From Marinilabiliaceae bacterium (GTDB taxonomy: Bacteria > Bacteroidota > Bacteroidia > Bacteroidales > Marinilabiliaceae), in NCBI GenBank assembly GCA_021443545.1, contig JABUTU010000018.1:1-52392 (forward strand): a stretch of DNA of 52,392 nt, in the 5' to 3' direction. The position numbers were made by a program, and so were the translations under genes. Of the stretch, positions 1-7,646 are shown piece after piece. The first letter of the stretch is position 1. Each line of letters starts with the position of its first letter. The notes beneath the pieces were generated by a model that was not told the origin of the DNA, did not search any database, and saw only the letters and a list, made by a program, of their open reading frames with translations.

Positions 1-34
1 TTTTTGTTTTAAAATTTAAAAATTTATTTTTGTA

Positions 35-54
35 TTTTTTTTTTTTTTTTTTTT
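35..54. repeat. T20 homopolymer tract
   Basis: An uninterrupted run of twenty T lies in a very AT-rich stretch about 90 bases before the first gene. No promoter of the usual -33/-7 form could be matched with confidence between it and the gene. Such runs are prone to slippage, so length variation or sequencing error is possible. A six-base inverted repeat (AACCTC at 103-108, GAGGTT at 121-126) follows it. Confidence 0.9.
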
Positions 55-145
55 GATTTGCAAACCGCTTGCGAGATAGTGTAAGTGCAAGTGGTGAGCA
101 ATAACCTCGCTCGTATTAAAGAGGTTTGATGTAATATAACCGATT

Positions 146-853
146 ATGCATAGAATTCAATTAAAACAATTTTTTTGTTTGCTTGTTGTCGTTTTCGGAG
201 TGGGTCTTTTAGCGAATGCACAGCTCATTAGAACCGAAGATCTTGAGAAATATGCGAAGGATAAATATGGTGATGAGTGGGTTGAAGCAGCTGAGAATCT
301 TGGCAAAGAACTCCAATTGGACAAGAATCAGGCTCTTACTTTCGTTCAAGTCATTGAAGCTCCGGGAAAGAGCAAATCCGACCTTTATGTCCTTCTGAAC
401 TATTGGTATACCTCCTTCTTTACAGATTCTAAGAATGTCATTGATTTGAATGACAAGGAAGCAGGTGTCATCATTGGTAAATGCTACTTGGATGGCGTAG
501 CAGAACATGTAGGTGGTTTTATGCGTTATAAAGTATCGATTTCTCCTATTATCAAGTGTGATATCAAGGATGGTAAGGTGCGAGTAACATGCACAGTTCC
601 TTTCTACTATGCTGAAAAGGTAGTAGGTGGTGGCTGGGTAGGCATTGCTGCTGATGTAGAGACAACAAAAGATGATGAAATTAAGGAGAAATGGGCTCTC
701 GATGCTTCATATCCATTCTTTGCAAAGGATAAGCATAAGAAAGCCTCAAGTAAGGCTCTTATCATGAGTCATGCTTACTCTAACGTCATAATGGATAAGA
801 TTGAGGAGAGTATCAAGAATGGCGTTTCGGGCAATGAGAATGATGACTGGTAA
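146..853 (+). CDS. Secreted DUF4468-like protein
   Basis: A 235-residue protein with an N-terminal signal peptide: basic start, hydrophobic residues about 9-23, probable cleavage after LLANA. It should be exported to the periplasm or outer membrane. The middle (about 55-160) resembles the DUF4468 family with a predicted TBP-like fold, common in Bacteroidales, including a lysine-rich first strand region, a conserved G-x-M-R-Y segment near 127-131 and following strands. Function is unknown. It stands alone, read towards a terminator shared with the converging operon. The family assignment is from sequence character and is moderately secure. Confidence 0.75.
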   Translation: MHRIQLKQFFCLLVVVFGVGLLANAQLIRTEDLEKYAKDKYGDEWVEAAENLGKELQLDKNQALTFVQVIEAPGKSKSDLYVLLNYWYTSFFTDSKNVIDLNDKEAGVIIGKCYLDGVAEHVGGFMRYKVSISPIIKCDIKDGKVRVTCTVPFYYAEKVVGGGWVGIAADVETTKDDEIKEKWALDASYPFFAKDKHKKASSKALIMSHAYSNVIMDKIEESIKNGVSGNENDDW

Positions 854-874
854 TAAATACTAATCAGATAATAC

Positions 875-903
875 AAAAGGGAGCTATTTGGCTCCCTTTT
901 TTT
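875..903. terminator. Bidirectional intrinsic terminator
   Basis: A perfect ten-base stem (875-884 with 891-900) and six-base loop are followed by a T run; the A run on the left side provides the T run for the other strand. It lies between two converging genes and probably ends both transcripts. Confidence 0.9.
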
Positions 904-911
904 GTCAGGTA

Positions 912-1484
912 TCATTTTGTTGCTATGTCACGTATTGCTTTGACTATGAATTTCTTAACGACTTCTTCGGTCGGAAAGTGAGTGCCTGGGATTATAGTGC
1001 GTTGCGAGTAGTATTTCTTGAAGCGATGGGCAGAGAGGCGGGTCAGTATGTCACAACGTCCAAAGAGTCCGATAGTGTGGTTGCGTTCATCCTCCGTTAT
1101 GTTGTCAAATTCAACAGCCTCCATTGATTTGTATTTTCGGCAGTCGTCTGTTGTAAACTGAAAATGCGTAAGCCCATCGTATCGCTCATACTTATATTTC
1201 AGTGGAAAGCGGCATAGATATCCGTATGACATACCGAGACTTGGATTTATGAGAACTTTTCGCATGGTGCGGTATTTCTGAGCCATAAATCCACCCAACG
1301 AGTGACCAACTACAACATCTATTTTGTTGTCTTTGAGAATCTCATCAATGATATGGAAACTCTCATCGGGATTAATGACTAAATCTGGAGTAATGACCCT
1401 ATCATCGGGCATATGTTTCTGGATATATCCTGCAATATGCGAGAGATGACCCTCAGCCATTCCATGGAGAAATAGAATATTCAT
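912..1484 (-). CDS. Small alpha/beta hydrolase (YqiA/YcfP-like)
   Basis: A 190-residue cytoplasmic protein starting with the strand and oxyanion segment NILFLHGM. The nucleophile elbow GHSLGG puts the catalytic serine at residue 62; an Asp in GRCD (about 145) and a His in PGTHFP (about 169) fit the rest of the triad. Size and layout match the YqiA/UPF0227 group of small esterases; substrate unknown. Its start overlaps the stop of the upstream nucleoid-associated protein gene by four bases, so it is probably the last gene of the nusB operon. Confidence 0.8.
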   Translation of the reverse strand: MNILFLHGMAEGHLSHIAGYIQKHMPDDRVITPDLVINPDESFHIIDEILKDNKIDVVVGHSLGGFMAQKYRTMRKVLINPSLGMSYGYLCRFPLKYKYERYDGLTHFQFTTDDCRKYKSMEAVEFDNITEDERNHTIGLFGRCDILTRLSAHRFKKYYSQRTIIPGTHFPTEEVVKKFIVKAIRDIATK

Positions 1485-2551
1485 AACTCATTCTTGAAAA
1501 AGAGTTTGTAGAAGTTCATATCCTTACTCTCGTCGTATCCTTTCTCCATGTAGTAGCGACTGCCATGGACGTAAACATGGAAGTTCTTGTCGAGTTTCAG
1601 AATGCTTTTGAAGTTGCGTTTTTCTCCTTTTACTGCGTCCTTTGATACTTCGAATACCTCGGGCAGCGACTGAGGAATATCGTGTTCTGTTTCGTATTGT
1701 TGCTTGTAATCGTTAAAGGCATTAATGACGTCGGGTTCAGCCATGACTGACTGCAAAAAGTCGTCGTGCGAGAATTTGGGTGTATTCTCGAAAAAGTTGA
1801 CAGTTTTATTCATCATATCCATCTGGTCGGCACGAGCCACATGGTTATCTTCGTTGTAGACATCCTTGACGAAAGAGCGACACATCTGGAGATAGTTATC
1901 TGTGAAGAAGTAGTTATCTTCGCGAGGCTTTAGTCCGAGGAAGTCGTCAAACCAGAAGTGAGCTTCGCAACCTTTGTTGATATTGTCGACAGCGCTGATG
2001 CGGTATCCATCTTCCTGTTCGATATTGAATATGATACACCCCTTATCGATTCGACGTATGCTAATGCCCTCTTGTGTCCCAAGTTGAACTTCACTATCTT
2101 GCCCGAACTGCACTTTGAGGAATGTCTCTTTGCTTTCGCTTTTGAAGATACCGATAGCGTCGCATTGGAGACCATCTACCACAACATCCGAGAAGTGGGC
2201 AATGTAAATCTCGCCACCTCTGATGCGAGGGTGGTTGGATTGTTCAAACAACCATGAAGCAAGTTTTACTGAGGCATCATAGAATTGTTCTGTTCCGTTG
2301 AATATTGCTGTACATATGTCTCGTACGACATTATTGCTGCCCTCGTCGCTATCCTTATGGAAGGTGTAGTAGGCCTCAGTCTTGAACGATTTAAAGAAGA
2401 AGAGTCTGAGAACGTCGGCGACAGTATTCTCCTCAGAGTAGTTGCCTATATTAGTCTCGCGTTTTGCGATGCGCAGACAACCACCCTCTGCTTTAGCTCC
2501 CATCCTGTGGACTATGAGATGTTCTATGTGCGAATTACTACTCTCTATCAT
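1481..2551 (-). CDS. Nucleoid-associated protein (NdpA/YejK family)
   Basis: A 356-residue soluble protein without signal peptide or membrane segment. The N-terminal region with the IEHLIVHRMG start, the following FFKSFK segment and the HF-DVVVDG block are typical of the 37-kDa nucleoid-associated protein family (PF04245). Family members bind DNA or nucleoids; their exact task is poorly defined. It lies in the nine-gene minus-strand operon, four bases after the HAD phosphatase and overlapping the next hydrolase by four bases. Confidence 0.8.
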   Translation of the reverse strand: MIESSNSHIEHLIVHRMGAKAEGGCLRIAKRETNIGNYSEENTVADVLRLFFFKSFKTEAYYTFHKDSDEGSNNVVRDICTAIFNGTEQFYDASVKLASWLFEQSNHPRIRGGEIYIAHFSDVVVDGLQCDAIGIFKSESKETFLKVQFGQDSEVQLGTQEGISIRRIDKGCIIFNIEQEDGYRISAVDNINKGCEAHFWFDDFLGLKPREDNYFFTDNYLQMCRSFVKDVYNEDNHVARADQMDMMNKTVNFFENTPKFSHDDFLQSVMAEPDVINAFNDYKQQYETEHDIPQSLPEVFEVSKDAVKGEKRNFKSILKLDKNFHVYVHGSRYYMEKGYDESKDMNFYKLFFKNEL

Positions 2552-2555
2552 AGTT

Positions 2556-3344
2556 TTATTCTTTTTGTCTATTCAGAATCCATTTCTTGACGCCCAAGAG
2601 TATTCCATCGTGGTCGACGTCAGTTGTTGTGTATTTAGCGGCTGCTCTGACCTCTTCGGTAGCGTTGCCCATGGCAATGCTCATTCCTGCGTAGCGTAGC
2701 ATATCAATGTCGTTGCCTCCATCTCCAAATACAGCAATCTCCTCAGGTGTAATATTCAGACACTTTTCTATTGCCTGAATCCCTGTTACCTTGCTTATAC
2801 CATCTGTCACGACATCACTGAATAGAGGATGCCATCGTTGACATTTGCTTCCAGGGATGACGTCTCTTGTGATGATTGGTTCGTCCTCCTTCGAGAAGAA
2901 TGCTATCATCTGATATACGTCATTATTGCAAGCAATATCTCTTAGATTAGACATTGGTGGAATAGGGAAGTCTAAAAGCTGAAAGATAACATCAGTATCA
3001 TTGTTTAGAAAGTTCATTTGGAGGCTGTTCTCAAGAACGTAGCATACAGGTATGGGATGAACGTCGACGTAGTCAGTCATTCTCATAACTGTTTCGTGTT
3101 CTAATGGATGCCGGTCTATGATAGTACCATCCATATATGTCACAGCTCCGTTAATGGTGACATATCCGTCAAATTCTATTTCCTTGACATTATACATCAT
3201 TGACAGATGACGACCAGAGGCGATGAGAACCTTGATGCCGTTCTCCCTAAGAAGACGTATAGCCTCTATTGTAGAATCCGGAACCCTATGAGTCTTGAAA
3301 CTGACGAGAGTGCCGTCAATGTCAAAGAAGACCGCTTTAATCAT
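2556..3344 (-). CDS. Cof-type HAD phosphatase (HAD-IIB)
   Basis: A 262-residue cytoplasmic phosphatase. Motif I is FFDIDGTL with nucleophile Asp8 and acid/base Asp10; motif IV is GDGGNDIDML with Asp208 and Asp212 for magnesium. The large cap between about residues 85 and 190 gives the HAD-IIB/Cof organisation, whose members hydrolyse sugar phosphates, pyridoxal phosphate or flavin nucleotides. The substrate cannot be read from the sequence. The ATG shares one base with the stop of mazG (TAATG), suggesting translational coupling. Confidence 0.88.
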   Translation of the reverse strand: MIKAVFFDIDGTLVSFKTHRVPDSTIEAIRLLRENGIKVLIASGRHLSMMYNVKEIEFDGYVTINGAVTYMDGTIIDRHPLEHETVMRMTDYVDVHPIPVCYVLENSLQMNFLNNDTDVIFQLLDFPIPPMSNLRDIACNNDVYQMIAFFSKEDEPIITRDVIPGSKCQRWHPLFSDVVTDGISKVTGIQAIEKCLNITPEEIAVFGDGGNDIDMLRYAGMSIAMGNATEEVRAAAKYTTTDVDHDGILLGVKKWILNRQKE

Positions 3345-4132
3345 TATTTGTTCTCCTTATTTCTTTCGAGTTGTTTTGCTTCATTCCATAATAAATCCAT
3401 CTCGGCGAGAGACATATCCTTAAGGTCGCGACCTTGCTTGATAGTGTGCTCCTCGAGATAAGAGAAGCGTCTTATGAATTTTTTGTTTGTTCGCTCGAGA
3501 GCGTTTTCAGGATTGATATGGAGTTTGCGGGCTAAATTGATGACTGCAAATAGCAGGTCGCCCATTTCAGCCTCCATCTTGTCGCTATCGGCTGCATCTA
3601 TCTCGACGCGTAATTCATTTAACTCCTCGTTAACCTTGTCCAGAACTTGTGATGCTTCATCCCAGTCGAATCCGACACCCTGGGCCTTCCCCTGGATTCT
3701 GTAGGCTTTGATGAGCGCTGGTAGAGTCGTTGGGACACCACTCAGAACACTTTTGTTGCCATCCTTCTCCTTGAGCTTCAGCTTTTCCCAGTTGCGTGTT
3801 ACCTCTTCAGCTGTCTCTGCTTCTACATTGCCGAAAATATGAGGATGACGATATATGAGTTTGTCAGTGAGAGTATCGAGAACATCTGCAAAAGAGAAGA
3901 GTTGTTGTTCTGTAGCAATCTTTGCGTAGAAGGCGATATGAAGAAATACATCACCCAACTCTTTCTTGACATTGGGGACATCATTTTGACTAATAGCCTC
4001 AGCAAGCTCGTATGTCTCCTCGATAGTCATAGTTCGCAAGGTTTCCCATGTCTGTTTTTTGTCCCACGGACACTCAACACGCAGACGGTCGAGGACATCT
4101 GCAAAGCGGTTGTATGATTCAACAAAACTCAT
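3344..4132 (-). CDS. mazG: Nucleoside triphosphate pyrophosphohydrolase MazG
   Basis: 262 residues, the usual length of two-domain MazG. It hydrolyses (d)NTPs to monophosphate and pyrophosphate and removes abnormal nucleotides. The first MazG domain has CPWDKKQTW (21-29), the metal-binding EETYE (38-42) and KELGD (57-61); a second, partly conserved copy lies at about 165-210. Its start overlaps the coaE stop by four bases. In MazG proteins of this type the C-terminal domain normally carries most activity; both acidic patches are retained here. Confidence 0.93.
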   Translation of the reverse strand: MSFVESYNRFADVLDRLRVECPWDKKQTWETLRTMTIEETYELAEAISQNDVPNVKKELGDVFLHIAFYAKIATEQQLFSFADVLDTLTDKLIYRHPHIFGNVEAETAEEVTRNWEKLKLKEKDGNKSVLSGVPTTLPALIKAYRIQGKAQGVGFDWDEASQVLDKVNEELNELRVEIDAADSDKMEAEMGDLLFAVINLARKLHINPENALERTNKKFIRRFSYLEEHTIKQGRDLKDMSLAEMDLLWNEAKQLERNKENK

Positions 4133-4734
4133 GATTTAGTCTGTTTGTTTCTGAGTGAATTGATTATGTTTATAATATTCTGTAACACAGGTTGGTGGTC
4201 GTCGGGCGTGATAGTAAAGTCGGCAACTTTCAGCATCTCGTCATCACTCAGTTGATTATTTATGCGACTTTCTACCTGTTCGTATGATGATTTGTCGCGA
4301 AGCATGGTTCTTTTAATTCTTGTCTCCCTGTCAAGCGTAACGACAATAATCTTATCCATTATAGAGTGAAAGCCATTTTCGACCATCACAGCAGCTTCAC
4401 ATACAACTATGTCGGCATTATTTGATTGTTGTTGCTCGCACCAGTTGTCGAAATCCTCAAATACAATAGGGTGGATTAGGGCGTTGACCTGTGATAAGAG
4501 AGCCTTGTCGGTAAATATCTGAGAAGCCATATAGGGTTTATTCAGATGTCCATCAGGCATATATACTTCATTGCCCAAGAGAGCAATGAGTCCATTTTTT
4601 ATACGAATATCACTTTCGTTCAGCTCTTTTGCTCTTTTGTCAGCTTCATAGAGAGGGATGCCCAAGGCTGAGAAGATGCGCCCGATGGTTGACTTCCCGC
4701 TACCAATACCCCCGGTGAGACCAATCCGTATCAT
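4129..4734 (-). CDS. coaE: Dephospho-CoA kinase
   Basis: A 201-residue kinase for the last step of coenzyme A synthesis, phosphorylating the ribose 3' hydroxyl of dephospho-CoA. The P-loop GGIGSGKST (8-16) opens the protein, followed by the EADK segment and the later VVV..D..TR.KR region with the LID arginines. Length is normal. It lies three bases after the YbbR-like gene and overlaps mazG by four, in a gene order seen widely in Bacteroidetes. Confidence 0.95.
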   Translation of the reverse strand: MIRIGLTGGIGSGKSTIGRIFSALGIPLYEADKRAKELNESDIRIKNGLIALLGNEVYMPDGHLNKPYMASQIFTDKALLSQVNALIHPIVFEDFDNWCEQQQSNNADIVVCEAAVMVENGFHSIMDKIIVVTLDRETRIKRTMLRDKSSYEQVESRINNQLSDDEMLKVADFTITPDDHQPVLQNIINIINSLRNKQTKS

Positions 4735-4737
4735 TGA

Positions 4738-5718
4738 TTATTGCTTTTCAAGAAGGAACTCAACAAATAAGGGGGTATACGAAATATTGTGGATGTTCTT
4801 TGGAACCTGAGCCAAGCGCAGCTTGACCTTTTGTTCTGTATTGCCATTAATGTCAACCGTTGATAGGTCGGCGATGATGTCTATGTCGCTTTCGTTTACC
4901 TTCTCGAATTGACTCATTCCGACGCCAAATGTGACATGAGCAAAATGAGGGAATGATTTGAAATTGTATCCAGCCGGCACATTGATTCCAGCAATTGGAA
5001 TGTCGAGAGTCTTTTCGGTGTATGGCTCGACATAGAATGTTACTTCGGCATTTCTCAGGCTCGTTTCAACTCGTGGAGGTAGGTTGAATTCAAGAGAGAG
5101 ACTTATTGTGTCGTGTAATGAAAAGTGAGTATTCTTCTTAGTATAGACAGCAGTCATCGTATCGACTATGTCGTTAGTGCCACTGACCCATACCATTTCT
5201 GGAATAACCATCGTGGGAGCAGAGAAGATATGTTGACGTTCCAGCTCAATATCTGTACACGCTATGACGGGGAGTAGTTTCTTGCTTGTCGTGAGAAGTC
5301 TTATGTGCAACGAATCACTCATAATGCTACGTAGCTGAAAGTGGTCAGGCAGAGCCTCGACTATTTCGTCGTGGTGTTGCAAAGCATTGAAGATAGCATA
5401 TGTTCCTCTCTTGAATTGTTCTTTTGGAAGTTTTGAGACGTCGACAATGACGCTGTCGGATTGTGACCATAGCGATTCATAAAGTAATGAGAAACCGTCA
5501 CATTCGACCATGACGCGAAGGGGCGGAATCTGGTCACTATTGCCCAATATGTAGTTGTCTGGCGTGTTCTCGCACTTAAGGCGTAGCTGAAATGGCATAT
5601 TATAGTCGCGTCGTAGTTGCTCTATCATCCAGAAAAATGATGCAACTACGACGAAAACTATAAAGGTCTTAAAGTCGGGACCTTTTATAATTCTTATGAA
5701 ACGCTCAAGTCCGTTCAC
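4738..5718 (-). CDS. YbbR-like domain protein
   Basis: A 326-residue protein with one N-terminal membrane segment (about 18-36) and a long extracytoplasmic part of repeated beta-rich YbbR-like units, the last about 225-320. In Firmicutes the YbbR protein CdaR regulates the diadenylate cyclase CdaA; no cyclase gene is seen next to it here, so that role is not implied. The Bacteroidetes members characteristically sit between yajC and coaE as here. Stop of yajC overlaps its start by four bases. Confidence 0.82.
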   Translation of the reverse strand: MNGLERFIRIIKGPDFKTFIVFVVVASFFWMIEQLRRDYNMPFQLRLKCENTPDNYILGNSDQIPPLRVMVECDGFSLLYESLWSQSDSVIVDVSKLPKEQFKRGTYAIFNALQHHDEIVEALPDHFQLRSIMSDSLHIRLLTTSKKLLPVIACTDIELERQHIFSAPTMVIPEMVWVSGTNDIVDTMTAVYTKKNTHFSLHDTISLSLEFNLPPRVETSLRNAEVTFYVEPYTEKTLDIPIAGINVPAGYNFKSFPHFAHVTFGVGMSQFEKVNESDIDIIADLSTVDINGNTEQKVKLRLAQVPKNIHNISYTPLFVEFLLEKQ

Positions 5719-6038
5719 GCTTGTTTTTGTTGGTCGTTAGCTGAGAGGATAGCGCTCTTATCGAAACGCATTTTAACGCCTTCAGCAACTTCAACTATGA
5801 CAATGTTGTCCTTAATCTCAGAGACCTTTCCATATAATCCACCAGTCGTCATAATCTGATCGCCCTTTTGAAGAGCGTTGCGGAAATTGTTAATCTCCTT
5901 CTGTCGTTTCTGTTGTGGACGAATCATGAAGAAGTAGAAGACAACGATGATGAGAATGAACGGAAGAATGCTCGTAAACATACTGCCAGCTGTTTGTTCT
6001 GTTGTTTCGGTCGCAACCTGAAGAAATGTTGTAAACAT
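5715..6038 (-). CDS. yajC: Preprotein translocase subunit YajC
   Basis: A 107-residue inner-membrane protein, normal for the family. A single membrane segment lies at about 22-40 (SILPFILIIVVFYFFMI), followed by the signature RPQQKRQKE and a small cytoplasmic domain with GDQIMTTGGLYGKV. YajC is an accessory subunit of the SecDF-YajC complex that assists Sec-dependent export. It follows the DUF1573 lipoprotein by 17 bases and overlaps the ybbR-like gene. Confidence 0.95.
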   Translation of the reverse strand: MFTTFLQVATETTEQTAGSMFTSILPFILIIVVFYFFMIRPQQKRQKEINNFRNALQKGDQIMTTGGLYGKVSEIKDNIVIVEVAEGVKMRFDKSAILSANDQQKQA

Positions 6039-6055
6039 TGTAATTGAATATTTTG

Positions 6056-6469
6056 TTAATTATAATTAATTTCTGCTTGAACACCTATTTCAGACTTTCC
6101 GCAATTGGTCATGACAGTTACGACTACGAATTGTCTGCCTATGAGACCTCTTGTGTCAAGTTCTATTTCGATGTATCCTTTGTCGTCAGGTTTGACAGGA
6201 GAGTCAGAGAAATGAGCCAAAGTGCATTCACAGCTTGTCGTGACCTCTTTAATATAAATGTCGTCATCCGATACATTGGTGAAGTGAATACGTTTCCCAA
6301 CGTGTTCGCCATGGTTGAGGAGTCCGAAATCCAAAACTCTCTTCTCAAACTCGATTAAAGCCTTTCTGCTATCAGCATCGACAGAATCGTTTGATACTCT
6401 TGTCTGACAAGAATAAAACATCGCGATAATCAATGCTGTTATCAATATGCAGAATGGTATTCGTTTCAT
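6056..6469 (-). CDS. DUF1573 lipoprotein
   Basis: A 137-residue exported protein. The N-terminus is a lipoprotein signal with lipobox FYSC, lipidated Cys21. The mature part is one DUF1573 immunoglobulin-like domain, with the hallmark stretch F-x-N-V-S-D followed by TTSCECT and the closing G-x-x-x-x-x-V-x-T-N segment. Function of the family is unknown; it is very frequent in Bacteroidetes and regularly lies between nusB and yajC. It overlaps nusB by four bases. Confidence 0.88.
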   Translation of the reverse strand: MKRIPFCILITALIIAMFYSCQTRVSNDSVDADSRKALIEFEKRVLDFGLLNHGEHVGKRIHFTNVSDDDIYIKEVTTSCECTLAHFSDSPVKPDDKGYIEIELDTRGLIGRQFVVVTVMTNCGKSEIGVQAEINYN

Positions 6470-7401
6470 TGCATTTGAGATGGTAGGATGCGTTTCTCTT
6501 CAAATAACTGGCGTACAATTTTCTCAAGGATGCCATTAATGAATACATTGCTCTTCTCGCCAGAGTAGTATTTGCCTATCTCGATGTATTCGTTGAGAGT
6601 AATCTTAATCTGCATCTCACGGAAGTTTGTCATCTCTGCAATAGCCATAACGATGAGTATGGTATCCATTGTTGTGACGCGCTCGGGATCCCATTTAAGC
6701 GAATATTTTTTTATCAGTTCAAACCCTTCGTTGTACATTGCTAAAGTCTTCCTGAGAAGAGTCACGGTGAAATCCTTATCATCTTTGTCCTTCCATAACC
6801 CCGCCATAGGAACGCTCTCGCCGTTGTTTGAATCGAATAGTCTGAAAGTCTTGACAGCTATGCTCATACAGAATTCAGATTCGTCATTCCAATACATCGA
6901 CTTGTTTTCGAGTGAGTCGTAGAGAAAACCATATGTCGGAAGCTCCTTCATGAAGTAGTGGAGAATGAATGCGCGATCGTTATCCCACGAGTCTTCATCG
7001 GACGTCATATAATCCTTATATAGTTTTGATTCAATGAGCTTATTGAAAAGGGTGCGCAGAAGATCCTCGTCGTTAGTCCAACTAAAACCAGTCTCTTCTA
7101 CATAACTCTGCAATGCTATATTTCTCTCAAGTTCAATGATGAGACGGTTATTGACAAAACGGCGATTGGGATTCTTCTCCTCCGCTGTCGGACGAATTTT
7201 GTTTAATCCGTTTTCGATTTTTTTTGCAGCCATTTTTCTCAAGGCCGAAGGCAACAGCATAAATGCCATATACAAGTCATGCGATTGACTAACACTCAAC
7301 TCAAGTTCGTTGAGGATGTCCTTGTATTCACTATCTTCCTGAATATGGTGAGCATACACCATTTGCATCACTTTGACGCGGAGTAGTCGTCTGCTTAACA
7401 T
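6466..7401 (-). CDS. nusB: Transcription antitermination factor NusB (long form)
   Basis: A 311-residue protein, more than twice the length of E. coli NusB, as is usual in Bacteroidetes. The first helix MLSRRLLRVKVMQMVYA is the NusB start; a long insertion follows, and the helical NusB core resumes at about 205-300 with the DTILIVMAIAEM segment, ITLNEYIEIGKYYS and the final VNGILDKI-like helix (FINGILEKI). NusB with NusE (S10) binds boxA RNA in rRNA antitermination. First gene of the nine-gene operon, preceded by about 100 bases of leader. Confidence 0.92.
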   Translation of the reverse strand: MLSRRLLRVKVMQMVYAHHIQEDSEYKDILNELELSVSQSHDLYMAFMLLPSALRKMAAKKIENGLNKIRPTAEEKNPNRRFVNNRLIIELERNIALQSYVEETGFSWTNDEDLLRTLFNKLIESKLYKDYMTSDEDSWDNDRAFILHYFMKELPTYGFLYDSLENKSMYWNDESEFCMSIAVKTFRLFDSNNGESVPMAGLWKDKDDKDFTVTLLRKTLAMYNEGFELIKKYSLKWDPERVTTMDTILIVMAIAEMTNFREMQIKITLNEYIEIGKYYSGEKSNVFINGILEKIVRQLFEEKRILPSQMQ

Positions 7402-7428
7402 TTAACTATATTTTATGAAAGAACTTTT

Positions 7429-7496
7429 GGCATGTTTACGCCCTTAGGGGTAGCTTTTGAACGAGTCTGGTAGACTATCGTCACAATGAGCATGCC
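7429..7496 (-). promoter_or_regulatory. Possible structured 5' leader of the nusB operon
   Basis: On the minus strand the leader begins just after a -7 box and can fold: GGCATG (7496-7491) pairs with CATGCC (7434-7429), enclosing two hairpins. One is an eight-pair stem ACGA/TCGT plus GTCT/AGAC (7461-7481) with a two-base bulge and a three-base loop; the other is CCC/GGG (7441-7449). This three-way-junction shape is inferred by hand only. No known riboswitch class is recognised. Confidence 0.35.
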
Positions 7497-7510
7497 CTCA
7501 ATCTTTGTTG

Positions 7511-7518
7511 CAAAGTTA
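7511..7518 (-). promoter_or_regulatory. -7 box of the nusB operon
   Basis: TAACTTTG on the minus strand fits the Bacteroidetes -7 consensus TAnnTTTG exactly. A TTTG lies 23 bases further upstream, slightly beyond the usual 19-21. Transcription would start near 7504, leaving a leader of about 100 bases. Confidence 0.6.
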
Positions 7519-7586
7519 CATTTTTTTATCTTTAATAGTTGCAAAAAGAATGAAAAATAGACTGCGTAGAAAACCCCTTATATGTG

Positions 7587-7617
7587 TTGCATTATTGTCC
7601 AACAATTAATAATTTTG
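7587..7617 (+). promoter_or_regulatory. Promoter (-33/-7) of the thioredoxin-like gene
   Basis: TTG at 7587-7589 and TAATTTTG at 7610-7617 with a 20-base spacer match the Bacteroidetes consensus. Transcription would begin near 7624, which rules out the in-frame ATG at 7584 and supports the ATG at 7647 as the start. Confidence 0.75.
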
Positions 7618-7646
7618 CCGTGAAAAAGCATATAGACAAGGAACAA

